From Palsa-89 sp963824345 (GTDB lineage Bacteria > Acidobacteriota > Terriglobia > Bryobacterales > Bryobacteraceae): DNA of 64,000 bases. The stretch's first letter is position 1; every line of letters begins with the position of its first letter. Below the pieces are notes generated by a model. The model was not told the DNA's origin and made no database searches. It saw only the letters and a program-made list of their open reading frames with translations. Location of the stretch: assembly GCA_963824345.1 (NCBI GenBank), contig CAWGOZ010000023.1:434001-498000 (forward strand), in the 5' to 3' direction. Positions 17,278 to 25,747 of this stretch are shown here, piece by piece. The position numbers and the translations under genes are program-made.

Positions 17278-19829
17278 CTCCCGCTCTGGACTTCGCGGAT
17301 GCGGCAGAGCGCCTGCAATCCGCAGTTGTCACACGCACCGGGCTTGGGGTCAACTTCCGCGCGTCCATTGCGGAAATCCGTGGCCAAGTCCTCCAGGACG
17401 CGCCGCCATTGCCCCAATTGCGCATCGAACGGAAGAGGCCGATCCATATTCATGTTCACCATCCCCGGCAGACTGCCGTCGGCTCCGGACAATCCGCGAA
17501 AACGAAGTTCACCAGTTCGGATGATGGCGAAGGCCGCGCCAGCCACTGGGCGCTCGTTCGTCACGCAATACAGCGGAAGCTGTGGCTCATCGGGACGGTC
17601 GCCGTCCCACCCTTTCGACTTCAGTTGCCCGGTCTTGTAATCGAGCACGATCTCGCGCCCGCCGGCAACCTCATCCACTCGATCGGCCCGCATTTTGACC
17701 TGCACGCCGGAAACCGTCGCCACGCGCTCTGCTTCAATCCCCGCGACAACAAAAGCAGGGCGCGCTTTCTCGAGTTCCAGCCACGCTCTCAGCAATTTCA
17801 GCAAGCGCTGCTTCTCCAGATCCCGCCCGATCCCCGGTCCCAGCTTCGCTACTGCCGTATCAGCGCCCTCAGCGATCAGAATATCCAAGGCCTGCGGAGA
17901 CAACTCCATCAACCGAGCCTGCGATCCGATCTGTCGCCAGATAACTTCGAGAGCCTTGTGAACCGTCGTTCCGCGATCGCGATAGCTCAATCCGAAGTCG
18001 GGGTCCTCCATCGCTCTAGCGCCTAGCCGATGCTTTGCGAAGGCGCGAAACGGGCAGGCCGCCATGTCCTTGAACAGCGCCGAGCCTCCTGACGAATTGC
18101 TTTCGAGCAGCGCTGGCGCGCTCTCGTCCGCGAATGTTTCGAACACGGACTGCGCTCGCATTCGAGCAGCCCAACTGTCCGTGTCGCGCTGATCGCCCGC
18201 ATCGAGCCACCGGCCTTCAGCCACCAGCGGACTCGGCGCGAGCGATCGATCGCCTTCGCGTTCCGGGTAGCTCAGTACGACATCCGGCGCGCTTCGAAGC
18301 AGCCGTTCCATTAACTTTTTGGCAAAATCGAGCTCGCGCGCGGCCGAGCTGTGCGGCAGGTTGTGCTGGCGTTGGAGTGCTGCCGGAAGGAACGGATTGG
18401 GATTCGCCGCGGCAGGCAGAGCGTCATCATGGAGTCCCATGATCCATAGATGATCGAAGCTCAGGCCGGCGGCTTCCAGCATTCCCATCACCTGCACCGG
18501 CGCGCCCTCGTCCTCGGCTTGAAACTGAGTGTTCGCGGCGGTTCGGCGCAGCCAGTCGATGGCCTGCCCGAAATTCATCGCGGGCGTCGTCAGATCGAGT
18601 GAAGCAAGAGTGGACACCAGTCCACGCCAGGCTTCGATGGTCTGAAATTCGCCGCTGCTGGGCGCTCGGTCCCCCGGCCAGCCGAAGGCATCCAGCAGGC
18701 CAGCTATGGCGCCGCTCCATCCGCTGGGGGCTTCGGCCTCCTTCAGATTCGGCAGCCTGTTCTCGACGCGCCGCAACAACCGCTGCAGTAGCGGACAACT
18801 TGCCGCGGCGTCGCGCAGCATCGGTATGCCGATGTCCCAGAGACTTTTCCTTCGGAGTTTGGCGTCCAGCAGAGCGCGCGGGCTCCACTCCGCTTCGGCC
18901 CCGCCCAGAAATGGCGAGCGCAGTAACATTCCCACCCGCGACAACGGGAGAGCACCCAGTGCCCATTCGAGCATGAGCAAAGCAGCGCGAACCACCGGAT
19001 AATCGCCGAGCGGGGGCCCAGCGGAAAGGTGAAATGCGCGGCCGAGCGCTGGCCGGAAAATCCGATCTACAGCGTTGCGCGCGCGAGTGAGGTCCGGCAC
19101 GACGATCACGCCAATGCGCGCTTTAGAATTCGCTGCAAGCAATTGGCCGGCCCACGCCGCGGCACTCCGGATCTCAGCGGACGAATCCCGTAACTTCCTT
19201 CGTTCGATGCCAGCGCCAGAATCGGCCGGATCAACGGCGCGCCACTCGCCCAGCGACTGGAGAAACGCTGCCTGCTGAGGCGTCATCTCATCGAATCCTG
19301 CGACGTACACTTCCTGCGGCGCCGACAGTTCACGCGCCGCAAACTTCTGGCGCAGAAAATCGCTGAGTCGCGCATGCTCCAGCCAGCCACCCGCGCGGCA
19401 TAGCTCGCGAAACCGGCGCGCCCACGCTGCAAACGCCGCCGAGTCCTGGGACGCTTCGAAACTTCCATCTACCGACAAACGATACGCAGCCAGGAGCTGC
19501 CAGGTTTGCGCAGCCTGCCGCGCCGTCTGGGGGATCTGTAGCAGCGACGCACCCTCGGGCGATTCGCGAATCACCCGCTCCCACAGGGCTTGTTCTTGCA
19601 ATGCGTTCAGCAATACGGGAGCATCGCCGCCGGCATCCCGCCACAACCACTCGCGCCAGGCACGATCCAGAAAAGCTTCGAAGGGCAGCACGTCCGGCCG
19701 ATTCCATACCAGATGTCTGCGAGCCGTTTGGATGCCGTGAAACTCCCGTGCCAGCACCCGCGCCAGGCGGCGGCTAGCCGTAATAATCGTCGCGCCGTTT
19801 TCGAGTGCGCGGAAAATCTCCTCGTGCAT
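17268..19829 (-). CDS. AddB-like PD-(D/E)XK nuclease
   Basis: 853 residues from ATG 19829. The N-terminal two thirds look like an inactivated helicase: THSRRLA-type start TASRRLARVLAREF, then the late motif QVMGMLEAAGLSFDHLWIMG. The C-terminal nuclease has RGTTVHKALEVIW and EIVLDYKTGQLKSKG (the D...DYK core). Cysteines at about 592 (AACPFRAF) and in CDNCGLQALCRI near the end fit the four-Cys iron-sulfur site of AddB-type nucleases. It works with the downstream AddA-like helicase. The family is also annotated as 'probable DNA repair protein' in other genomes. Its start abuts the divergent cmk. Confidence 0.85.
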   Translation of the reverse strand: MHEEIFRALENGATIITASRRLARVLAREFHGIQTARRHLVWNRPDVLPFEAFLDRAWREWLWRDAGGDAPVLLNALQEQALWERVIRESPEGASLLQIPQTARQAAQTWQLLAAYRLSVDGSFEASQDSAAFAAWARRFRELCRAGGWLEHARLSDFLRQKFAARELSAPQEVYVAGFDEMTPQQAAFLQSLGEWRAVDPADSGAGIERRKLRDSSAEIRSAAAWAGQLLAANSKARIGVIVVPDLTRARNAVDRIFRPALGRAFHLSAGPPLGDYPVVRAALLMLEWALGALPLSRVGMLLRSPFLGGAEAEWSPRALLDAKLRRKSLWDIGIPMLRDAAASCPLLQRLLRRVENRLPNLKEAEAPSGWSGAIAGLLDAFGWPGDRAPSSGEFQTIEAWRGLVSTLASLDLTTPAMNFGQAIDWLRRTAANTQFQAEDEGAPVQVMGMLEAAGLSFDHLWIMGLHDDALPAAANPNPFLPAALQRQHNLPHSSAARELDFAKKLMERLLRSAPDVVLSYPEREGDRSLAPSPLVAEGRWLDAGDQRDTDSWAARMRAQSVFETFADESAPALLESNSSGGSALFKDMAACPFRAFAKHRLGARAMEDPDFGLSYRDRGTTVHKALEVIWRQIGSQARLMELSPQALDILIAEGADTAVAKLGPGIGRDLEKQRLLKLLRAWLELEKARPAFVVAGIEAERVATVSGVQVKMRADRVDEVAGGREIVLDYKTGQLKSKGWDGDRPDEPQLPLYCVTNERPVAGAAFAIIRTGELRFRGLSGADGSLPGMVNMNMDRPLPFDAQLGQWRRVLEDLATDFRNGRAEVDPKPGACDNCGLQALCRIREVQSGRWA

Positions 19830-20517
19830 GTGCTTTCATGATAATTTGACCAAGCGAATCACGATTGCGATCGATGGACCGGCGGGCGCCGGCAAGAGTA
19901 CGCTGGCACGCCGCATAGCTGCCAAGTTGGGATATGTCTACGTCGACTCGGGCGCTATGTATCGCGCGGTGGCTTTGTGGGCCCTGCGCGCCAACGTGGC
20001 TGTTTCCGATATGCACCGGCTGGAACAGCTCGCGAACGCCGCTCATATCGAGTTCGCTCCTCCCAGCGGGGTGTTGCTGAACGACGAGGACGTTACCAGC
20101 GCCATTCGGACGCCGGAAGTCAGCCAGGCCGCTTCTGAGGTGTCGCTGATACCCGCGGTGCGGCGCGCGCTGGTGCGGAAACAGCGCGAGATTGGCGAGA
20201 AAGTGTCCATCGTGATGGAAGGCCGCGACATCGGCACGGTGGTGTTTCCCGACGCCACGGTCAAGATTTTTCTGGACGCCGTTCCAGAGGAGCGAGCCTC
20301 GCGCCGGGCCAGCGAAGTTGCGCTACCGGCCGACCTCGTGGAACGGCAAATCCGCGAACGCGATCAGCGGGACCGCGGACGCGCCGAATCGCCGCTGGTT
20401 CAGGCGCCCGACGCCGTCTACGTCGATACCACCGGCCTGAGCATCGACGAAGTGGAAGAGGCCATCCTGAAAATTATTCGCGATCGCACCTCGAACGGCC
20501 GGGAACGGACTCAATGA
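19828..20517 (+). CDS. cmk: Cytidylate kinase
   Basis: 229 residues from ATG 19828; TTG 19846, which begins TKRITIAIDGPAGAGKST, is an attractive alternative because the six extra residues (CFHDNL) look unlike the family. The P-loop GPAGAGKST is followed by YVDSGAMYRAVALWAL, and VMEGRDIGTVVFPDA is the family's CMP-binding block. RASRRASE and ERDQRDRGRAESPL form the lid. It phosphorylates CMP and dCMP. It is joined to lysC by an ATGA overlap and is divergent from the AddB-like gene, whose start it overlaps by 2 bp. Confidence 0.93.
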   Translation: MCFHDNLTKRITIAIDGPAGAGKSTLARRIAAKLGYVYVDSGAMYRAVALWALRANVAVSDMHRLEQLANAAHIEFAPPSGVLLNDEDVTSAIRTPEVSQAASEVSLIPAVRRALVRKQREIGEKVSIVMEGRDIGTVVFPDATVKIFLDAVPEERASRRASEVALPADLVERQIRERDQRDRGRAESPLVQAPDAVYVDTTGLSIDEVEEAILKIIRDRTSNGRERTQ

Positions 20518-21914
20518 ACAATTTGCTCGTGATGAAATTCGGGGGGACCAGCATGGGTTCCGCCGAGCGCATCCAGGTTGCCGCGGCCATTTGCCGGCAG
20601 CAGCAGCGGCAGCGGCCCGTGGTGGCCGTGGTTTCGGCGATGTCGGGTGTCACCGATCTGCTGTTGGGAACGTTGCGCCACGCCGAGGCTGGCGACGAGG
20701 CGGGAATCGAGTCCAGCGTCGAGAGCCTTTCGGCGCGTCACGAAAAGACTTGCCACGATTTGCTGCGCGATCCGGCCCAGTGCACCCGGGCGATGACCGG
20801 AATTCACGAACTGATCGCAGATTTTCGCCGCATCGCGCACGGTATGCTCATGCTCGGCGAACGTCCCGCTCGTTCGATCGACGAAGCGATTGCCATCGGC
20901 GAGCGTCTCTCGGCGCTCATGATGGCCGAATATCTCGAAGCATCCGGCATCCCGGCACGCGCCACGAATGCCGCCGGTATCATCGTTACCGACGCCGTGT
21001 TCGGCAACGCCACGCCCATCATGGAAGCGACCCGCGCGAAGGCGGACCAGCAACTGCGGCCCCTGCTTGCAAGCGGCATTCTCCCGGTGGTCACCGGCTT
21101 CAACGGCGCCACGGTGGACGGCCGCCCTACCACACTCGGCCGCGGCGGCTCCGATTTTTCGGCGTCGATTCTCGCTGCTGTCCTGGACGCTTCCGAGCTT
21201 TGGATCTGGACCGACGTGGACGGGATCATGAGCGCCGATCCGCGTTCTGTTCCCGAGGCCAGGGTGCTGGACACTCTCACCTACAACGAAGCTGCCGAGT
21301 TGGCCTACAATGGCGCCAAAGTCCTGCATCCTCGAACGCTCGCGCCTCTGATCGAGCGCCAAATTCCGATTTGGAGCAAGAACAGCTTTCATCTCGAGCA
21401 CCCCGGTACGCGTATCGTGCCGACCATCGAAGCGCCGCCGGGTCCCCGGGCGGTCACGTCCATGGCCAATGTCGCCTTAGTGTCAATCGAGCCCGCGAGC
21501 GCTGCGGTCAGCGGTACCCGGCTCATGGCGCGCGCGCTGGACGCGCTGGCCGACGCCAATGCGGAGGTGCTCGCGCTCAGCAGCTCAAGTTATAGGCAAA
21601 GCTTCTGCTTTCTGGTGCGCCAGGAGGATCTGAGCAATGTCATGAAGTCGCTGGAATCGGACCTCGCCATCGAACTAACGCATGGCTACCTCAAACCCAT
21701 CGCGGTAGACGACAATGTCGGACTGCTGGCGCTGGTGGGTGAGGGCATGCGCGGCACCCCTGGATTAGCCGGCCGCTTGTTCCAAGCGATTTCGCAGCAA
21801 AATGTCAATATCATTGCGATCGCCCAAGGTTCCAGCGAGCTAACCATCAGCATCGTCGTCCGCCGCGATGGGTTGGAGCGCGCGATCCAGGCCGTGCATC
21901 GTGAATGCCGCTAG
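20514..21914 (+). CDS. lysC: Aspartate kinase
   Basis: 466 residues, first enzyme of the Asp-derived amino acids (Lys, Thr, Met). The kinase domain (1-265) has KFGGTSMGS at 8-16, VVSAMSGVTD, FNGATVDGRPTTLGRGGSDF and WTDVDGIMSADPR. Two ACT domains (about 300-465) bind the inhibitory amino acid, including IAVDDNVGLLALVGEGM and NVNIIAIAQGSSELTIS. The length is that of the long, monofunctional type. Its ATG overlaps the cmk stop. The part encoding residues 393-439 is present twice more downstream as a diverged fragment in the repeat array, and the final CCGCTAG also recurs there. Confidence 0.93.
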   Translation: MNNLLVMKFGGTSMGSAERIQVAAAICRQQQRQRPVVAVVSAMSGVTDLLLGTLRHAEAGDEAGIESSVESLSARHEKTCHDLLRDPAQCTRAMTGIHELIADFRRIAHGMLMLGERPARSIDEAIAIGERLSALMMAEYLEASGIPARATNAAGIIVTDAVFGNATPIMEATRAKADQQLRPLLASGILPVVTGFNGATVDGRPTTLGRGGSDFSASILAAVLDASELWIWTDVDGIMSADPRSVPEARVLDTLTYNEAAELAYNGAKVLHPRTLAPLIERQIPIWSKNSFHLEHPGTRIVPTIEAPPGPRAVTSMANVALVSIEPASAAVSGTRLMARALDALADANAEVLALSSSSYRQSFCFLVRQEDLSNVMKSLESDLAIELTHGYLKPIAVDDNVGLLALVGEGMRGTPGLAGRLFQAISQQNVNIIAIAQGSSELTISIVVRRDGLERAIQAVHRECR

Positions 21915-21950
21915 CTCTTTGGGCTTGAGTAGGGTGATCGAAAATCACCT

Positions 21951-22181
21951 GGTACACGCGGCTTTTCAGCCGCGTTTTACGGACCAACTCCTCGACACGG
22001 TGTCGAACGGACTGAGATGGCTGGAGCGGCCCGACGCTGCCGGGGTCGTCGCGAATGCCCTGTGGAAAGGAGCGCGGGAGTCGAGGTATGAATTGCGCGG
22101 GTCGGCTACTGCGTCGGAGCGGCTCGCAATTTTAGGCAAGAGATAGGCTTAACGCGGCTGAAGCCGCATGTACCCGCGGCC
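21951..22181. mobile_element. REPIN/MITE-like element, copy E1 core
   Basis: The left end (GGTACACGCGGCTTTTCAGC, continuing CGCGTTTTAC) and the complement of the right end (GGGTACATGCGGCTTCAGCC, continuing GCGTTAAG) are imperfect terminal inverted repeats. Each is itself a hairpin (CGCGGCT/AGCCGCG). Inside are two more dyads: CGACAC/GTGTCG near 21993-22005, and AATTGCG/CGCAATT around 22090-22130. No transposase frame is present. This architecture fits a non-autonomous REPIN or MITE element. Confidence 0.65.
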
Positions 22182-22321
22182 CTCAAACCCATCGCGGTCG
22201 ACGACAATGTCGGACTGCTGGCGCTGGTGGGTGAAGGCATGCGCGGCGCCCCGGGATTAGCCGGCCGTCTGTTCCAGGCGATCTCGCAGCAAAATGTCAA
22301 TATTATTGCGATCGCGCAAGG
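22181..22321 (+). pseudogene. lysC 3' fragment, first copy
   Basis: 141 bp matching lysC 21689-21829 with 10 base differences, nine of them silent and one giving Thr to Ala. It encodes part of the last ACT domain, then jumps after CAAGG directly to CCGCTAG. Relative to lysC this is an in-frame 78-bp deletion keeping the same stop codon. It has no start or upstream kinase domain and so is a fragment, not a gene. Confidence 0.88.
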
Positions 22322-22363
22322 CCGCTAGCTCTTTGGGCTTGAGTACCGAAGTCACCTGGTACA

Positions 22364-22587
22364 CGCGGCTTTTCAGCCGCGTTTTACGGACCAACTCCTC
22401 GACACGGTGTCGAACGGACTGAGATGGCTGGAGCGGCCCGACGCTGCCGGGGTCGTCGCGAATGCCCTGTGGAAAGGAGCGCGGGAGTCGAGGTATGAAT
22501 TGCGCGGGTCGGCTACTGCGTCGGAGCGGCTCGCAATTTTAGGCAAGAGATAGGCTTAACGCGGCTGAAGCCGCATGTACCCGCGGC
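22364..22587. mobile_element. REPIN/MITE-like element, copy E2 core
   Basis: Second copy with the same terminal inverted repeats and internal dyads as E1. The sequence between the TAG of the preceding lysC fragment and the left terminus differs (ACCGAAGTCACC instead of the longer GATCGAAAATCACC form), which accounts for the 7-bp shorter period. Confidence 0.65.
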
Positions 22588-22728
22588 CCTCAAACCCATC
22601 GCGGTCGACGACAATGTCGGACTGCTGGCGCTGGTGGGTGAAGGCATGCGCGGCGCCCCGGGATTAGCCGGCCGTCTGTTCCAGGCGATCTCGCAGCAAA
22701 ATGTCAATATTATTGCGATCGCGCAAGG
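22588..22728 (+). pseudogene. lysC 3' fragment, second copy
   Basis: Identical base for base to the first fragment, with the same ten differences from the intact lysC and the same junction to CCGCTAG. The identity of the two fragments, against about 93% identity to lysC itself, means the fragment-plus-element unit was duplicated recently after the fragment had already diverged. Confidence 0.88.
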
Positions 22729-22770
22729 CCGCTAGCTCTTTGGGCTTGAGTGGGGTGATCGAAAATCACC

Positions 22771-23003
22771 TGGTACACGCGGCTTTTCAGCCGCGTTTTA
22801 CGGACCAACTCCTCGACACGGTGTCGAACGGACTGAGATGGCTGGAGCGGCCCGACGCTGCCGGGGTCGTCGCGAAATGCCCTCTGGAAAGGAGCGCGGG
22901 AGTCAAGGTATGAATTGCGCGGGTCGGCTACTGCGTCGGAGCGGCTCGCAATTTTAAGCAAGAGATAGGCTTAACGCGGCTGAAGCCGCATGTACCCGCG
23001 GCC
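22771..23003. mobile_element. REPIN/MITE-like element, copy E3 core
   Basis: Third copy, slightly diverged from E1 and E2 (CGCGAAATGCCCTCTGG for CGCGAATGCCCTGTGG, GTCAAGG for GTCGAGG, TTTTAAGC for TTTTAGGC). It ends in CGCGGCC followed by unrelated sequence with a T run (CCTTTTTCC), so the last element may also serve as a terminator-like structure ahead of the next gene. Confidence 0.65.
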
Positions 23004-23082
23004 TTTTTCCGAAAACCTGCACTTTCAAGTCGCACACCCGCGTGAATGCGCTAACGCCCACCGCCTGTGTCAAACTGAAATC

Positions 23083-23718
23083 GTGCCTGAATTTTGCACC
23101 TGTGGCGCGCAATTACCGCCGGATGCCCGCTTCTGCCACAAGTGTGCGAAGCCGCAGTATGACTATATGCCCGCGGTAGAAGAGGTCGAGACCGCGCCAA
23201 CTCCGCCACCGGCGGTGATCCCGGAGTTGCAACCCGTTCGCTTCCCAACCGACATTAGTTTTCACAATGGCTTGGCGGTCCGCATCGGATTCATCGCCGC
23301 CATGGGCGCGGTGATGATATCGCTGTTTCCAATTCCCCTGCCGTTTGTGCGCTTGCCAATCGCTTTTCTGGCCGCCGGATTTTTGGCGGTTTTCCTCTAC
23401 AGCCGGCGGACCGGCCAGACCCTTACCATCCGCAGTGGCGTCCGCATGGGATGGATCACGGGCATTTTCTCTTTCACGCTGGTCACCGTGCTTTTCACCG
23501 TCGCTATGGTGGCGCTGGCTAGCCAAGGCGGGCTCGTACAACAAATCCGCAGCCAGCTCCCCGCCAATGACGCGCGCGCCGACATGATCCAACAGTATTT
23601 GAGCAGCCCTGCCATGATTGGCGGACTGGTGGTGTTCTATTTGATGCTGTTCTTCGTGATCTTTACCGCCCTGCCCATCATCGGCGGGGCGCTGGGCGCC
23701 AAAGTTCTCGAGAAGTGA
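23083..23718 (+). CDS. Zinc-ribbon membrane protein
   Basis: 211 residues from GTG 23083. An N-terminal zinc ribbon, FCTCGAQLPPDARFCHKCAK, gives four Cys as CxC and CxxC. A Pro-rich linker follows, then four hydrophobic helices (about 70-90, 95-112, 125-150 and 180-205). The function is unknown; zinc-ribbon plus membrane segments is a common design for small membrane sensors or scaffolds. The frame is open back to 22990 but that part lies in the repeat array. The stop overlaps the GTG of the following protease (GTGA), so the pair is translationally coupled. Confidence 0.7.
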   Translation: MPEFCTCGAQLPPDARFCHKCAKPQYDYMPAVEEVETAPTPPPAVIPELQPVRFPTDISFHNGLAVRIGFIAAMGAVMISLFPIPLPFVRLPIAFLAAGFLAVFLYSRRTGQTLTIRSGVRMGWITGIFSFTLVTVLFTVAMVALASQGGLVQQIRSQLPANDARADMIQQYLSSPAMIGGLVVFYLMLFFVIFTALPIIGGALGAKVLEK

Positions 23719-25013
23719 TTTCTCGTGCTATCGCCGCCCTGGCGCTCGCCATCCTGACCGCAGGCTCGATGCGCGCCGCGCTCACCCCTGAGCAGCGCCG
23801 GCTCAGTCTCCAGTCCTTCGAGTATGTGTGGACCGCGATCCGCGACAAACATTGGCAGGCCAAACCAGGCGGCCTGGATTGGCAGGCTATTCACGACGAG
23901 TTCAAGCCAAAAATTGAAGCTGCCGACAGCATGGACGCGGTGCGCGAGGCCATGAACCAGATGCTGGCGCGCCTGCACCAGACCCACTTCGCCATTGTTC
24001 CCTCCGATGTGTATTCGAGTGTCGACTCGGAGCACTCAGGTGATGTGACCGCCGGAGTCGATCTCCGTGTGGTTGGCGCTCAGGTGCTGGTCACCTCCGT
24101 GGAACCCGGCTCCTCGGCGGCGGCGCAAGGGGTCCGCCCAGGTTGGGAAATCCTGAAGATCGCGGGAGCCGATCTTGCACCCGTCGTGGCTCAGTTGAAC
24201 GAAACCTATGCCGGCTCCACGCTCCGCGATCTGATGCTGCGCCGGACTATTTTGGCCCGGCTGGATACCGATGCCGGCGAATCCATCGCGGTCGAGTTTC
24301 TGGACGGCGCTGGCCGGCGTGTCGTCAAGGCGCTGGCGCAAGCCAATCCACCGGGCAACCTGGTGCAGTTCGGCTACTTGAAGCCGATGCATGTTTGGTT
24401 CAGCTCAGTCCCGAATGGAGGCGGCCAGATCGCAGGCGGCCGAATCGGCTACGCTGCTTTTAACGCTTTCCTGGATCCGCAACGGCTCATGACCTCGTTC
24501 GGCGACGCCGTTCAGTCCTGTCAAAAATGCGACGGCTTCATCGTCGATTTGCGCGGAAATCCAGGCGGCATCGGGATCATGGCCATGGGTATGGCGGGCT
24601 GGTTCATCGCCCAGCCGAACCAGAAGCTCGGTACGCTGTATCTGCGCGATGACACGCTCAAGTTTGTCGTCAATCCCCGGCTCACCTCGTTCTCCGGGCG
24701 GCTTGCCATCCTGGTGGATGGCGCGTCGGCGTCCACATCCGAAATCATGGCGGAAGGGTTAAAAGATCTGGGGCGCGCGCGGATCTTCGGATCTCACACT
24801 GCCGGCGCGGCCCTTCCATCGGTCTTTGAAAAGCTGCCCGATGGCGACGGATTTCAGTACGCCATCGCGAACTACATTTCGGAAGGCGGCCAGCCGCTGG
24901 AGGGCATGGGCGTTACGCCCGATGTGGAAACGCCAATCACGCGCGAGGCCCTGCTCGCCGGCCATGACCCGGCATTGGACGCCGCGGTGGCGTGGATTGA
25001 ATCCAAGAAATAG
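23715..25013 (+). CDS. S41-family (C-terminal processing type) secreted peptidase
   Basis: 432 residues from GTG 23715 with a signal peptide (ALALAILTAGSMRA). A helical N-terminal part is followed by a PDZ domain (about 105-200, VTSVEPGSSAAAQGVRPGWE). The protease domain has IVDLRGNPGGIGIMAMGMAG and the nucleophile block DGASASTSEIMAEGLKDLG (Ser at about 340). The downstream block reads IFGSHTAGAALPS, lacking the GKG lysine of bacterial CtpA-type enzymes. That is seen in the IRBP-like branch of S41, so the base may differ. It would act in the periplasm or outside. Substrate unknown. Confidence 0.82.
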   Translation: MISRAIAALALAILTAGSMRAALTPEQRRLSLQSFEYVWTAIRDKHWQAKPGGLDWQAIHDEFKPKIEAADSMDAVREAMNQMLARLHQTHFAIVPSDVYSSVDSEHSGDVTAGVDLRVVGAQVLVTSVEPGSSAAAQGVRPGWEILKIAGADLAPVVAQLNETYAGSTLRDLMLRRTILARLDTDAGESIAVEFLDGAGRRVVKALAQANPPGNLVQFGYLKPMHVWFSSVPNGGGQIAGGRIGYAAFNAFLDPQRLMTSFGDAVQSCQKCDGFIVDLRGNPGGIGIMAMGMAGWFIAQPNQKLGTLYLRDDTLKFVVNPRLTSFSGRLAILVDGASASTSEIMAEGLKDLGRARIFGSHTAGAALPSVFEKLPDGDGFQYAIANYISEGGQPLEGMGVTPDVETPITREALLAGHDPALDAAVAWIESKK

Positions 25014-25742
25014 TCAGGCGTGAATCGGCTGTTCCGCCAGCAAACTGGCGATGCGGTCGTGCAACTCAGAGCTCACCCGCATGCGGTCTCGCACTTGCAG
25101 CTGGCTGGTGGGTATTGGCTCGCCGATGCGCATGGTTACCGATCCGGCCCGCACATGCGCGGAGCCGAACGGCAAAATTTCGCGGGTACCCTGCAACGCT
25201 ACTGGAACCAGCGGGGCGCCCGCGCGAATCGCGATGTACGCCGCTCCTTCCTTGAAATCAGCCAGCTCGCCGGTTTGCGAGCGCCCGCCCTCGGGAAAAA
25301 TGAGCAGGGAGATTCCACGTTCGCGAATGGCTTGCGCGGCCGTGGTCATGGTCTTCACAGCCGCTCGGGCGTCGTCCCGCGGAACTGGAATGTGGCCCGC
25401 TCGAGCCAAGTGGGTTCCGAGCAAGGGAATCTGAAACAAGCCGCTTTTAGCAAGAAAACGGAACTGCACGGGAATGTTTGCGAGAACCACTGGCGTGTCC
25501 ATGTAACTCAGATGGTTCGAGACGAAGACGTAGCTTCCGTCGGGCGCTATCTTTTCCAAGCCTTCCACTTTCACCCGCACTCCGCTGCCCCACAGCAAGC
25601 ATTGCGCCCAAGCGCGCGCCACCGCGATCTGCCTGCGCCCGCTCGATTCAAATAGCGAAATCACGAGGCTCACCAGACCATAGCCGATCGTGGCGAGGAT
25701 AACCAGCGGGGCGGTGATGACGTACGCTCGAAGAAATGACAC
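25014..25742 (-). CDS. plsC: 1-acyl-glycerol-3-phosphate acyltransferase (PlsC type)
   Basis: 242 residues from GTG 25742. An N-terminal membrane anchor (about 5-32) is followed by the acyltransferase motif NHLSYMD (His77, Asp82, the HX4D catalytic pair), then FPEGGRSQTG and VPVALQGTREILP. It transfers a fatty acyl group to lysophosphatidic acid in phospholipid synthesis at the inner membrane. The frame is open to 26306, but upstream it is a shadow of folC. It starts 5 bp after the folC stop, so the two are probably co-transcribed. Confidence 0.85.
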   Translation of the reverse strand: MSFLRAYVITAPLVILATIGYGLVSLVISLFESSGRRQIAVARAWAQCLLWGSGVRVKVEGLEKIAPDGSYVFVSNHLSYMDTPVVLANIPVQFRFLAKSGLFQIPLLGTHLARAGHIPVPRDDARAAVKTMTTAAQAIRERGISLLIFPEGGRSQTGELADFKEGAAYIAIRAGAPLVPVALQGTREILPFGSAHVRAGSVTMRIGEPIPTSQLQVRDRMRVSSELHDRIASLLAEQPIHA

Positions 25743-25747
25743 TGCTT

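Larger units (their letters stand above)
21908..23003. repeat. Array of three structured elements separated by lysC fragments
   Basis: The 1.1-kb stretch after lysC contains no supportable gene. It is built as E1 (21908-22181), lysC fragment, E2 (22322-22587), lysC fragment, E3 (22729-23003). Repeat starts at 21907, 22321 and 22728 give periods of 414 and 407 bp; the 7-bp difference is a small change near the start of E2. E1 and E2 are otherwise nearly identical, and E3 has a few substitutions and one inserted base. Short open frames within the array recur in each copy simply because the DNA repeats. Confidence 0.9.

Noticed and set aside
21868..22913. Small ORFs in the repeat array (for example 21868-22146, 22701-22913)
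   Set aside because: They recur only because the element recurs, run through lysC ends into the hairpins and have no ribosome site or family pattern.
21907..23003. CRISPR array
   Set aside because: Units are 407-414 bp with lysC-derived inserts between them; there are no 25-40 bp repeats with unique spacers and no cas genes nearby.
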